Shown here one piece after another: positions 23,306 through 32,264 of a stretch of 64,000 nucleotides of DNA. The position numbers and the translations under genes are program-made. This DNA is from Bacteroides congonensis (lineage in GTDB: Bacteria; Bacteroidota; Bacteroidia; Bacteroidales; Bacteroidaceae). Each line of letters opens with the position of its first letter. Position 1 is the first letter of the stretch. Below the pieces are notes generated by a model. It was not told where the DNA came from, made no database searches, and was given only the letters and a program-made list of their open reading frames with translations. The stretch spans positions 1-64,000 of the forward strand of contig NZ_FQXY01000008.1 in assembly GCF_900130125.1 (NCBI RefSeq). The letters are read 5' to 3'.

Positions 23306-25111
23306 TTATACGGCCTGTCTGCTTCCTTTCTTCTGTTCCTGCTGCCGGTTTTGCGTGTCGTCCGCCTGTGCGGCACGCCGGGCTGTATTGCGGCGTATGT
23401 CCGGGTTTTCCTGGAAGTATTGCAGCTGTCCGGAATTTGCGTTCACTTTCAGGTAGGAACTGAATGTCTTGTTGTTGGCGCTTTTCAGGTCCGATACGAG
23501 TATGGCTTTTCCGTCCTGCAGGTTGGCCCGTTCCTGTGCCGTGAATACATGCCCGTATACTTCCGCCGGAACGACCGGCACCTGGCGCTCGCTGAAACCG
23601 TCCGGTGTACGCGAGTATTGCGGCCTGCCCGTATTCATGTCCAGTTTGACGAAGGAGGAGAACTCTTCCCCTTTGCGGTTGATCATGTTTTCAAGGAAGA
23701 CGGGTTGTCCCTTGCGCAGCGCCTCCTTGTCCTCGGGAGTCAGTAGCACGTTGCAGATTTCCTTCGGGATGTATATTTCCCCGTTCTCCGGATTATGTCG
23801 TGTATATTGCGGTCGGCCGGTCACCTTGTCCAGCGTGACGAAAGAGGAGAACAGCGCTCCGTCGGTGCGTTTCATATCCTCTACAAGGATGGTATGTCCT
23901 TCGCTGAGCATTTTGATCTGGTTGGGTGAAAGTTGTACGCCTCCCAGGCTCTGCTGGTTGAACCCCTTGCTTTCCGGATAGATGAATTCCAGCCCCCTGC
24001 GTTCCGCGCTGTATTGGAGTGTGGCGTCGAACGGCTTTCCGTTTTTTGAGATCATTCCGTCCACATATACCGGTTGTCCTTCCTTCAGCGCGTTTATTTC
24101 ATCCGCTGTCAGCCTGATGCCTTTCACTTCACTTGGTATGTATACGTTTTCTTGCCGTACGGCAACCAGCTCGTTGGTATTCTTGTCAATGGAGATGAGA
24201 CAGGGTGTATAGGAACCCCCGTTCAGGTTCAGTTCCGCCACGCGTCCCATGTTTCCTGTCTCACGGAGGTTCTTCTTGTCCTCTTCCGTGAAGATGTGCC
24301 CGAAATAGGGCCTTTCCAGTTCCGGTTCCTTGCGGATACCGTGGATACCCAGACCGATCTGCCCGTCCGGCATGGTGATGAATGAGAGGCGTGCGTCCAG
24401 TTTGACCCTGGCACCTGTCAGCGTCAGTGTCAGGGGAACCAGTTTGTTGGTTTTGTATCCTTTCAGCATGGAATCCAGCAGTCCCTGCTGTTCGAGGGAA
24501 GTTTTGGAGACTCCCATCTTTTCCAGTGCGTCCCAGTTTACCATGTTCTCGTCATAACGGTAGCGTGGTGCCTGCTGTTCCTGCGGCTGTTCTGTTGAAA
24601 CTGTCGGTTGTGGTGCCTGTTCCTGTGGGTTTGTTTTTTGTTTCTTTGCCATTGTTTCTGTTTCTTTTTCGTTCTTACTCTGTTCCTTGTTTTCTCTTGG
24701 TCGGATTTCGTAGCGTTTGAGGAACTCTTTTACTGCGTCCGTTTCCTTGCCTTGTGACAAATCCCTGATTGCCTGCTTGTTCTGCTTGTAATCATGGACG
24801 GTCATTCGTATGAGCCGGAAATGTGTAGGTTCCTTGAACTGGCTCCAGAAGTTCTTGATGAAGTTTTCGAGGATACTGGAGTTTTTCTCGAATTTCAGAA
24901 AGGAGTTTTCGTTCTTTTCTTCTGCAGGAACCGTCCTGACCTTTCCTTCCCCGTCAATTTCGCTGACGGCTTGCACACCGGCTTTGGGGTCCTCCTTGTT
25001 GTGGACAAACAGTAGTTCGTTGATTTGTTCCACATAGGGCTTTTCTTTGGCGGATTTCTGCGTTTTGCGCGTCCGCTTCGGTTTTTCTTTCACTTCTTTT
25101 TCTTGTGCCAT
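23306..25111 (-). CDS. DUF4099/DUF3945 multi-repeat ICE protein
   Basis: A 601-residue protein. Residues 1-25 are very basic (EKEVKEKPKRTRKTQKSAKE). A domain with FEKNSSILENFIKNFWSQF follows, then a linker rich in Gln/Glu, a DUF4099 domain (about 190-265) and at least three DUF3945-type repeats of 75-80 residues, each with an L-x-x-G-x-x-x-x-V/L pattern such as LKEGQPVYVDGM, LSEGHTILVEDM, LRKGQPVFLENM and LQDGKAILVSDL. It ends in a Gln/Arg-rich tail. This gene type is common next to topoisomerase genes in Bacteroides ICEs, function unknown. Its promoter region carries the shared 14-bp motif, and an IS66 end lies 140 bp upstream. Confidence 0.85.
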   Translation of the reverse strand: MAQEKEVKEKPKRTRKTQKSAKEKPYVEQINELLFVHNKEDPKAGVQAVSEIDGEGKVRTVPAEEKNENSFLKFEKNSSILENFIKNFWSQFKEPTHFRLIRMTVHDYKQNKQAIRDLSQGKETDAVKEFLKRYEIRPRENKEQSKNEKETETMAKKQKTNPQEQAPQPTVSTEQPQEQQAPRYRYDENMVNWDALEKMGVSKTSLEQQGLLDSMLKGYKTNKLVPLTLTLTGARVKLDARLSFITMPDGQIGLGIHGIRKEPELERPYFGHIFTEEDKKNLRETGNMGRVAELNLNGGSYTPCLISIDKNTNELVAVRQENVYIPSEVKGIRLTADEINALKEGQPVYVDGMISKNGKPFDATLQYSAERRGLEFIYPESKGFNQQSLGGVQLSPNQIKMLSEGHTILVEDMKRTDGALFSSFVTLDKVTGRPQYTRHNPENGEIYIPKEICNVLLTPEDKEALRKGQPVFLENMINRKGEEFSSFVKLDMNTGRPQYSRTPDGFSERQVPVVPAEVYGHVFTAQERANLQDGKAILVSDLKSANNKTFSSYLKVNANSGQLQYFQENPDIRRNTARRAAQADDTQNRQQEQKKGSRQAV

Positions 25112-25216
25112 GATCCATCATTTTGAGATTAATGTTTTCGTTTGACAGCTCAAAAATAGTGGCTGAAATTGAATAAAATGCTGATTCTCAAAATGGTGAC
25201 ATCACGTGTCGTTAGA

Positions 25217-25230
25217 TGTCAGCAGATGTC
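25217..25230. repeat. Shared 14-bp upstream motif, copy 2
   Basis: TGTCAGCAGATGTC lies 106-119 bp upstream of the DUF3945 start, identical to 14973-14986. Neighbouring bases add AGATGTCAG twice in tandem (near 25214 and 25224). Likely a site for an element-encoded regulator. Confidence 0.5.
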
Positions 25231-25461
25231 AGTCAAAGGGGAAAGATGATGGTAAGCGTCTCTGCGATAGCATATAGCGCATCTCAAAAACGACTTTTAC
25301 ATAGATCAGTAAAAAACGAATTATGATAATAGAAAATTCTGATCCGGTTCCCTTAAAATATCTTACGTTATTGGAAGTTCCTAAAAAGAGCTGACGCAGA
25401 ATCCTAAAAAGTCTTTGGTATCATTCTGTGAAAAACATTCAATAAATGATCATTTCAACAG

Positions 25462-26102
25462 ATGGTTTTGCCCCCTCAGAATAGACTATGTAATGAAGTA
25501 TGCCTGGAGGCTGGCCAGTCTCCAAATTCAAATGAATTGTACTTAAACAGCTCCGAATTATTGAAGACTGAACTGAATAATGATATTAATCTATGTCTCG
25601 TTGATTTTTGTGAAAGGCACAATATCGATTATAGGGGAATGGTGAATAGGCTAGTAACTAACAATATGTATTTTTTCTATATATGGGGCAAATATGCGCT
25701 GTCAAAGGCATAGAGATTCCCAAGGGCAACAGCTAACCTTATATTCCTCCTCCTTTCAACGGGGACAAGGCACAAGCAAGACTCGGGAAGACACTGGATA
25801 AATACCGAAAATAACTGGATTCCAATCCATGTTATTCGCTGAAAGTTCATTGCACCAGAATGGGAATAAATTATTGTGATATGTTACGCTGGATGAGATT
25901 AATGAAGGTTATTGTCAGACAATTGTAAAAGGCGTAAGATTCAATACGAAAATTCCCCGATAATCTTCCATGTTCATGGTTCAGTTTTGGTTCAATGGAG
26001 GCCCCCGCTCAGATATGTTTAGAGGTGTGACTATCAGCTGTCCTGATGGGAAGAGCATTCATGTGGAGGAATGTTCCGTTATTGAATTGTGTACTTCTAT
26101 AC
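25462..26102 (+). pseudogene. IS66 tnpA (OrfA) remnant
   Basis: A broken accessory gene of an IS66-family element. Pieces that can still be read in changing frames are VDFCERHNIDYRGMVNRL (83-aa frame 25462-25713), CTRMGINYCDMLRWMR (near 25855-25905), and the typical C-terminus FRGVTISCPDGKSIHVEE (near 26010-26070). Frameshifts separate them, so no full protein is made. TnpA of this family helps the main transposase TnpC. Confidence 0.65.
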
Positions 26103-26108
26103 ACTTAT

Positions 26109-26275
26109 GATAAAGACCAAAGACGAAAATATATACTCCCAATTATATTTGAACTATCAGAAAACAACCAGTACTTTTTCTTTCCAGAACCTGTCCGCAT
26201 GAGTTGTGGTATTGATGGTTTTTCCAAATCGGTTTATATCCATCCTATACTTTCATTGGTTTCAGGGGATATATT
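26109..26275 (+). pseudogene. IS66 tnpB (OrfB) remnant, left piece
   Basis: Reading YFFFPEPVRMSCGIDGFS, then SLVSGDIFIF matches the IS66 TnpB pattern PVDMRKGIDGL and LSGDVFVFF. The gene is cut here by the left end of the recombinase-trio element; the continuation VFFSHGRKRIK is found at 30136. Confidence 0.7.
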
Positions 26276-26309
26276 CATTTTTTATGTTGACAACAAAATT
26301 ATGTTGGTA
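26276..26309 (+). repeat. Left terminal inverted repeat of the RIT-like element
   Basis: The 34 bases begin CATTTTTTATGTTG, continue CAACAAAATTATG, and end TGGTA. The reverse complement matches 30081-30114 with two mismatches (positions 15 and 29). Confidence 0.8.
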
Positions 26310-26424
26310 TTGACCTATAATATCTTTAAATAGAAATACTAAAGTTTTTTTATCACAACATAATAATCTTGCATGTTTCATATCTTTATGTCAAGGAACT
26401 GCCACTAGCGGCAGCATCAATCAC

Positions 26425-28040
26425 ATGTACGAAAGACTTTATGTTACAGAATCCAAGTTGCGGGTGCATCTTGATTCTCCATTGCTAAAAGAACGCAGAG
26501 TATTTTTAGAAGAAAATGCGAACATGGGTAAATCTAAAGACCGGTTACGGATATTAGCGTCCTATATTTTTACGCTACGCATGCTTTGCATTTACACGAC
26601 GGGGAAAATGATATAGTTCCTATTGAGAATATCACCAAAGTATGCCATGATTATCGGATGCATTATTCAGATCATTTCCATAAAGTCTGCATAGCGAGTG
26701 AATTAAATGAATTTACAGATGCTTTTCGCATTATTTATTCATGGCTTTTCTCTTTAAAACTTTTAGAGCCTAAGTTCATGGATAAGGATTCTATCTTTTG
26801 TAGGTTATTTACAAGCATCCACTTTAGGCTAAAATATATTGCAGCTCCACATTATGAAGAAAGGAAAAGGCATCTGGAGACTTTGGAAAAGGATGGAGTA
26901 CCGAAGGCTTACATTAGAGAATATGCAGAGCAACAGCTTAATGTCATCAAGCAGTTTAAACTTGAACAAAAGCCTATAGGACATAGCTTCTCCACTGATG
27001 AAATCATTGATGCGGCCCGTTGTTTTGGAGAGTTATCAAATGGGATATCTGTTCGCAGTAGATATCAGCGTTTCAGAGCTGTCTGTATGAGTTGGTTCTC
27101 ATTCATGGAAGTTATCACAGGAAAAGATAAGAGTTATCCCGGCTCTAACTATGTGGACATGTTCTGTGAATGGCATCTCACCTCCAAAGGAAGCTCTGTC
27201 GGCGCTACGGTACATATATGTCAGGAATTAGATAGATTCTTTGCTTATATCAACTCAAAAAGCGTAACGATCAACTTATTGACCGCGGCTTGTATCGACG
27301 GATATATTGAAACTTATCAATCCGCATGTTTCGCACGTAAGACTGTGGCCAGTAAGGTGTCAATTTTGAGGACTTTTCTCAGATATCTATATAACAGAAG
27401 TATCATTAAAACAGACATGTCATCATACCTCATAAGCCCCCGAATTTATACATGTGAGATTCTATCTGTTTCTCCAAACGAGAATGACCTTAATCGAATC
27501 TCTCATTTTTATGATGGTAACACTCCCTCTGCCATTAGAAATAAAGCTATACTTCTTTTACTTATAGAATACGGAATGAGAAGTGGGGGAAGTTACCGGT
27601 TTAAAACTTAGCGATATAGACTGGGAACGCGATGTTCTGTATCTTCACAGAGAAAAGGGACGCCGAAACAGCAGGTGCTGACGTTGAAAGCTAATGTTGG
27701 AAACGCCATCCTCAGATATATCAAAGAGGTAAGATGTAATGAACGTGGTTATAGGGAAGTTTTTCTTAAGTTGAACAATTCCGTGAGACCAATGCCCCCC
27801 AAAGGCATATATCATGTGGTTTCCAATGCCATTAAGGGATTGTGTATACATGTAGAGCATGTAGGTCCTCATTCTCTTAGAAGAGCATTTGCTACGATAC
27901 GTATCAATAAAGGACATACGTTTAAAGATATTGCTGACATACTCGGACACAGATAACTTGACACGACCAGAATCTACGCAAAGGTGGACCTTAAAAGCCT
28001 GCGCCAAGTATCTGACATAAATTGGGAGGGTATATTATGA
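26425..28040 (+). pseudogene. Tyrosine recombinase 1 of the trio, broken
   Basis: About 530 codons of a phage-type integrase with at least three frame errors and a stop. The first 63 residues (MYERLYVTESKLRVHLDS) end at a frameshift near 26580; the long middle (26586-27611) holds the N-terminal and core domains. A run of five Gs near 27585 shifts the frame inside LLIEYGMRSG, the first active-site arginine; another shift occurs near 27665. The end carries VGPHSLRRAF (HxxR) and DILGHR, then a TAA at 27954-27956, and LDTTRIYAKVDL with the tyrosine nucleophile beyond it. Its final TGA overlaps the ATG of recombinase 2. Confidence 0.8.
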
Positions 28041-28984
28041 CAGTAACCGAAGCAATATCAAAGTACATCACTTTCCGTAGAAGTGTCGGTGAGAAGTTTG
28101 ATACAGAGCCTAGAATAATGAATCTGTTCTCAAAAGCTGTTGGCGAAGACAGGGAAATGTCGGACATTAACAGGCAACAGTGCGTGTCTTTTCTATATAG
28201 CAGACCTTCATTCAAGAATGGTTTGACCGCCTATTAGTTCAACATATATGGGATGTTGGATGGTTTATTCAACTGGGCTATAGCAAGAAACATCATGAAT
28301 TACAATCCTCTTCCCACAGATAAGCCCAATCGTCCGCAGGGCTTTATCCCATATATATACAAAAGGGAAGAGTTGAAAAAAATAATTGATAAATCCATGA
28401 CTTACAGATCCTTTTATACAACCTTTTACCCTGAAACTATCAGAGGAATAATAATGCTGACCTATCTTTGGGGGCTTAGACCGAGTGAAACTCTTGGCAT
28501 AGAGATGGCGGATGTACATCTTGGTACTGATAACTATATAGTGATTAAACAAATGAAGTTCTATAATACCAGGATAGTAACATTCAATGATAGGTCGCTT
28601 CTTTTATAGAAGACTTCCTGTTTTGGCGTAAACATACAGGATTACCATCCGAGGAGTGACTCACCTCTGTTTTTGAAAAGAACATTTGCCGCATACTCAA
28701 CACATGCTCTACAAATGGCCTTTGCCATGATACGTGAGGATGCAAATGTTCGTAGATATGATGGCGCAAGATACCAGCCAAGACTGCACACCGCGCACCA
28801 CACATTTGCTACAGAGAGAATTGTGTCATGGTATAGGGAAGGACGAAACGTGCAGGATATGCTTCCTGTCCTATCCACCTACCTTGGTCATACGAGCATA
28901 AATACGGCTGTCTATGTGTCTATGACCAATGAATTATTGAAGGAAGCAGGTCGCAAGTTTGAATCATGTGTATTGAAATTATGA
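28037..28984 (+). pseudogene. Tyrosine recombinase 2 of the trio, two in-frame stops
   Basis: A 315-codon frame that starts MTVTEAISKYITFRRSVGEK and stays in one frame to its end but is cut by TAG at 28235-28237 and at 28607-28609. The first active arginine is present (WGLRPSETLG), the HxxR box has become HTAHH (arginine replaced by histidine), and the end has LGHTSINTAVYVSM with the tyrosine. With two stops and a lost catalytic residue it is inactive. ATGA overlaps join it to both neighbours. Confidence 0.82.
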
Positions 28985-29973
28985 ACAAGCAAGAAAAATA
29001 CTCATTTGTAGGTTACTGGTTCATGAGATATCTATCTGAATATATACCGGTAATAAAGAATCAATCTCATAATACGCTCACCAGTTATCGTGACTACTAT
29101 ATGCAGTATCTACCTTTTGTAGCCAAGAGAACCGGCAAACATGCCGATAAACTTTTGATTACGGATCTCACTGTCGAGAGGACCAATGCTTTTTTGAATC
29201 ATATAGAGACAGACAAGGGCTGTACTATTCAAACCCGTAACCAAAGGCTTACCGCAATCAAGTCTTTCGTCCATTATGTGTACAATAATGCACCTGAATA
29301 TATGGAATGGAGCCGATTGATGAGCACTATACCGATGAAGAAAGTGAAGGTAAAAGTCATTGAAGGGAGCGTATTGCCAGCCGTGTCTTATCTTGACAAG
29401 AGAGAGATGGATGCGTTGCTTAATACTCCTGACCGACAAACAGTACAAGGCAGGAAAGATTATGCAATGTTACTTTTCTTGTATAACACTGGAGTTCGAG
29501 CCTCTGAGGCGGCTTCGCTAACAATAGGTAGCATTATTTATGATGATGCTTCGTGTCCGTTGGTAAGAATTTATGGTAAGGGGAATAAAAGCCGCACATG
29601 CCCCTTATGGAATAGAACATTAAACGCTATAAAACCATTTATGGCCGGCAGACGTGAAACAGAAAGAGTCTTCTTGAACAGATACGGAAATCCCATGACC
29701 AGATTCGGTATTTACGAATTACTGGAAAGGAATGTCATAAAGGCTACGGCCACTGCACCAACTCTTGCAAAGAAAAGAGTGAGTCCTCATACTCTTAGAC
29801 ATACAGCAGCATGTCATTTATATGAATCTGGAAATGATATCGTTACCATCCAGTCCTGGTTAGGCCATGTCTCATTAAATACTACCAATATATATACAGA
29901 GGTAAGTTTACAAATGAAAGAAAAGGCTATTATGCTATGGACTATAGATGGTGAAGAAAATGCTACCAAGTAA
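28981..29973 (+). CDS. Tyrosine recombinase 3 of the trio, intact
   Basis: A 330-residue integrase of the XerC/XerD type (MNKQEKYSFVGYWFMRYL). The N-terminal SAM-like domain spans 15-115; the catalytic domain has all residues: Arg in TGVRASEAASL, Lys in YGKGNKSRTCP, HTLRH, WLGH and the nucleophile Tyr in NTTNIY. The ATG at 28981 overlaps the stop of recombinase 2 as ATGA; an ATG at 28966 in the same frame is less likely. In RIT elements the three recombinases are thought to act together, so this one alone may not move the element. Confidence 0.9.
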   Translation: MNKQEKYSFVGYWFMRYLSEYIPVIKNQSHNTLTSYRDYYMQYLPFVAKRTGKHADKLLITDLTVERTNAFLNHIETDKGCTIQTRNQRLTAIKSFVHYVYNNAPEYMEWSRLMSTIPMKKVKVKVIEGSVLPAVSYLDKREMDALLNTPDRQTVQGRKDYAMLLFLYNTGVRASEAASLTIGSIIYDDASCPLVRIYGKGNKSRTCPLWNRTLNAIKPFMAGRRETERVFLNRYGNPMTRFGIYELLERNVIKATATAPTLAKKRVSPHTLRHTAACHLYESGNDIVTIQSWLGHVSLNTTNIYTEVSLQMKEKAIMLWTIDGEENATK

Positions 29974-30080
29974 TGGAAGAAGAATAAAGGCATACTCAAC
30001 TTCTTTAACTCGCTCTAGCCTAAAAAATATGTTGGTATCAAATTATATAATCTGTTTAATGTCAGATATATACATTATAG

Positions 30081-30114
30081 TACCAGCATAATTTTGTTGC
30101 CAACATAAAAAATG
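30081..30114 (-). repeat. Right terminal inverted repeat of the RIT-like element
   Basis: TACCAGCATAATTTTGTTGC and the next 14 bases are the reverse complement of 26276-26309 with two mismatches. A 12-bp palindrome, GTGGTATACCAC, follows just outside (30119-30130), before tnpB resumes. Confidence 0.8.
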
Positions 30115-30135
30115 TTATGTGGTATACCACGTAAT

Positions 30136-30286
30136 GTGTTCTTTTCCCATGGTCGGAAACGTATAAAATTTCCTCGTAGTTCGTTGGGACGGGGATGGTT
30201 TTATCCTATATTATAAACGACTTACAAGAGGCACTTTTGATCTTTCTTGTTGTAGCGCGGAAAAAGGCGTGTACGAACTTGACTAG
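30136..30286 (+). pseudogene. IS66 tnpB remnant, right piece
   Basis: The frame VFFSHGRKRIKFPR, after one frameshift, continues as RWDGDGFILYYKRLTRGTF and stops at 30286. It is the C-terminal half of an IS66 TnpB, the continuation of the piece ending at 26275. This shows the trio element sits inside tnpB. Confidence 0.75.
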
Positions 30287-30303
30287 TACACATTTTATTT
30301 CAT

Positions 30304-30715
30304 AATGAGAGGAATAACGGTTCAAGAACTCCGTTTTAAGAAGCACTTTAAAATCGCCTGCAATAATTGGTTACTGTTTAATATTTAGTGAGATAATGTT
30401 GAAATGTGTTTAGATGAATCAATTTTATTATTGCATTTATGGTATGAAAGGTTCTGATTTCGCATTGGTTCTACAACAACAGTTGGATGTCGCCAACGAG
30501 ACCAACCGGGTCTTGTTGGCATGTATTGACGACTAGGGAAAGGCCATAGGGGAACTCTGTCTGAACTTGCTATAGCCAATCTTAAACGCAAGGAGATGAT
30601 TTTAATCATAACATCCATGTAGGAAGCATTATTGGAAAAAGATGCGGACATAAATAAACAGAAGAGGATAAACAAGAGGGTGGCCAAACTCGTTTTCAAT
30701 AAATCAGAAAAATAG
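30304..30715 (+). pseudogene. IS66 tnpC N-terminal remnant
   Basis: Broken reading frames with stops at 30534 and elsewhere, including LQQQLDVANETNRVLLAC and EALLEKDADINKQKRINKR, then VAKLVFNKSEK. These fit the N-terminal helical part of an IS66 transposase. The catalytic DDE part is missing: the homology stops at about 30715, 45 bp before the GH125 gene end. No right IS66 terminus is seen, so the element was cut by a deletion or recombination here. Confidence 0.65.
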
Positions 30716-30759
30716 TACTTGAAACTAAAGTCTTCAACCTTGAACTTTGGGAAAGTAAG

Positions 30760-32205
30760 CTATTGGATACTATTCAGTAAGTCTACCTTTCTTTCATTTA
30801 CGAGTTTTAGGATTAGTTCTCCGAATAGCGTATTTTGCCATGCAAACCAGAAACGAGTAAAGTTCTTCGGGTCGTTCTTGTGGAAAGATTCATGCATGAA
30901 CCCTGTTCCGGCATCCGTATCCATCAGCATTTTGATGCAGGTCTTGATTTCTGCGTCGTTTTGACTGGTGAATGCTTTCATCATAATACTCATGGGCCAA
31001 ATCATATCATATCCGATGTGCGGACCGCCAATTCCTTCGCCGGCAGTACCTTTGAAGAAGTAAGGATTATCTTCGCTCCATACAAACTTACGGGTATTCT
31101 GATAAATAGGATCGTTCACTTTCACATCTCCAAGATAAGGCAGGGCAATGAGACTCGGCACATTGGCGTCATCCATTAACAGTTGGTTGCCGAAACCATC
31201 CACTTCGAAAGCATAGATTTTGCCATATTTCGGATGATTGTAAACCGCATACTTTTTCAGGGCTGCTTCCACTTCGTTCGACAGTGTAGTACATTCTTTA
31301 GCTAAATCAGGTTTCTTGTTGACTGTATTCAGAATCTCGGCAGCTTTGCGCAATGAAGTTACAGCAAAGAAGTTGGACGGAACGAGGAACTGGAAAGTTG
31401 TAGCATCATCCGAAGGACGGAAAGCAGAAGCAATCAGTCCGACCGGCTTTACAGGATTACCCCAGCCGTCGTTGGTCATTGTATCGAGTGCACGTTCCGT
31501 TTTGCGTTGGAAACGATAAGGACCTTTCGGATCTTCTTTTCGTTGCTGTTCCTTAAACGTTTTCAGAACCTTGGCGATGGCTGTAAGCCATTCGTCGGAG
31601 AATATACTGGCGTCTCCCGTCGTCTTCCAGTAATGATAAGCGAGACGGATAGGATAACAGAGCGAGTCGATTTCCCATTTGCGTTCGTGCAGTTCGGGCT
31701 TCATGTCCGTAAGGTCGCTCATCCATTCGCCGCCTTCGGAATTCATGTTGAAAGCATTGGCATACGGGTCGATATTGATACACTTGAACTGACGTTTGAT
31801 AACGCCGGCGAGCATTTTTTTCAGTTCCGCGTCTTTGTTGGCGAGTTGCACGTAAGGCCATACTTGTGCACCCGAATCGCGCAACCACATGGCGTGGATG
31901 TCACCTGTATAAACAAACGTATCGTCTTTACCGTCAAAATGAACAGTAGTGTCCAATGTGTTCGGGAAACAGTTTTCGAACATCCATGCCAAGCGGGCAT
32001 TCGTCAGCAGTTGCTTGATATGCGCAATCTGTTGTTCCACAGCTTGCGAGGCAAACAGACGTTTCGATGCTTCCGGGCGGTTCGTCTGATAGTTGTTGAT
32101 TTGGGTATTATCTTGTTGGATGACAAAATCACTGTTCGTTATAGCCTGCATATTGCTAGCGCCCAAGAGTGCTATGGACAAACAAAAGGCTTTAGTTATA
32201 TTCAT
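30760..32205 (-). CDS. GH125 exo-alpha-1,6-mannosidase
   Basis: A 481-residue exported enzyme with signal peptide (MNITKAFCLSIALLGASNMQA). Family GH125 is recognised from DTTVHFDGKDDTFVYTGDIH (described in pieces), MWLRDSGAQVWPYV, NAFNMNSEGGEW, and the end FKGTAGEGIGGPHIGYDMIW. GH125 enzymes remove alpha-1,6-mannose from mannan or N-glycan pieces without a metal, usually in the periplasm. It is last of the minus-strand PUL run GH92, EEP, GH76, GH125, as in the yeast-mannan PUL of B. thetaiotaomicron. Confidence 0.93.
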   Translation of the reverse strand: MNITKAFCLSIALLGASNMQAITNSDFVIQQDNTQINNYQTNRPEASKRLFASQAVEQQIAHIKQLLTNARLAWMFENCFPNTLDTTVHFDGKDDTFVYTGDIHAMWLRDSGAQVWPYVQLANKDAELKKMLAGVIKRQFKCINIDPYANAFNMNSEGGEWMSDLTDMKPELHERKWEIDSLCYPIRLAYHYWKTTGDASIFSDEWLTAIAKVLKTFKEQQRKEDPKGPYRFQRKTERALDTMTNDGWGNPVKPVGLIASAFRPSDDATTFQFLVPSNFFAVTSLRKAAEILNTVNKKPDLAKECTTLSNEVEAALKKYAVYNHPKYGKIYAFEVDGFGNQLLMDDANVPSLIALPYLGDVKVNDPIYQNTRKFVWSEDNPYFFKGTAGEGIGGPHIGYDMIWPMSIMMKAFTSQNDAEIKTCIKMLMDTDAGTGFMHESFHKNDPKNFTRFWFAWQNTLFGELILKLVNERKVDLLNSIQ

Positions 32206-32264
32206 GGTAATAGTCTTTTTTTATTGATTAGTATTGATTATGAAAGTGTTGCGGAGAAGAAGTG

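Larger units (their letters stand above)
25252..26275 (+). mobile_element. Left part of a decayed IS66-family element
   Basis: The segment opens with GTAAGCGTCTCTGCGATA, matching the GTAAGCG terminus of IS66-family elements. Decayed tnpA and tnpB sequences follow on the plus strand and stop where a recombinase-trio element begins. The rest of tnpB and the start of tnpC continue at 30136-30715. The 8 bp ahead (AGATGATG) may be one copy of the target duplication. Confidence 0.7.
26276..30114 (+). mobile_element. RIT-like element (recombinase in trio) inserted in IS66 tnpB
   Basis: A 3.8-kb segment bounded by 34-bp inverted repeats with two mismatches, holding three tyrosine recombinase genes in a row in one direction. 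Both gene junctions overlap by ATGA (28037-28040, 28981-28984), the arrangement known from RIT elements. The surrounding tnpB frame resumes on the far side, which shows that it inserted into an existing IS66. Only the third recombinase is intact, so the element is probably dead unless helped from elsewhere. The right outer border could extend to about 30135. Confidence 0.75.

Noticed and set aside
28235..28609. Amber codons of recombinase 2 as programmed read-through
   Set aside because: The active-site arginine is also lost and recombinase 1 has frameshifts, so decay is simpler.
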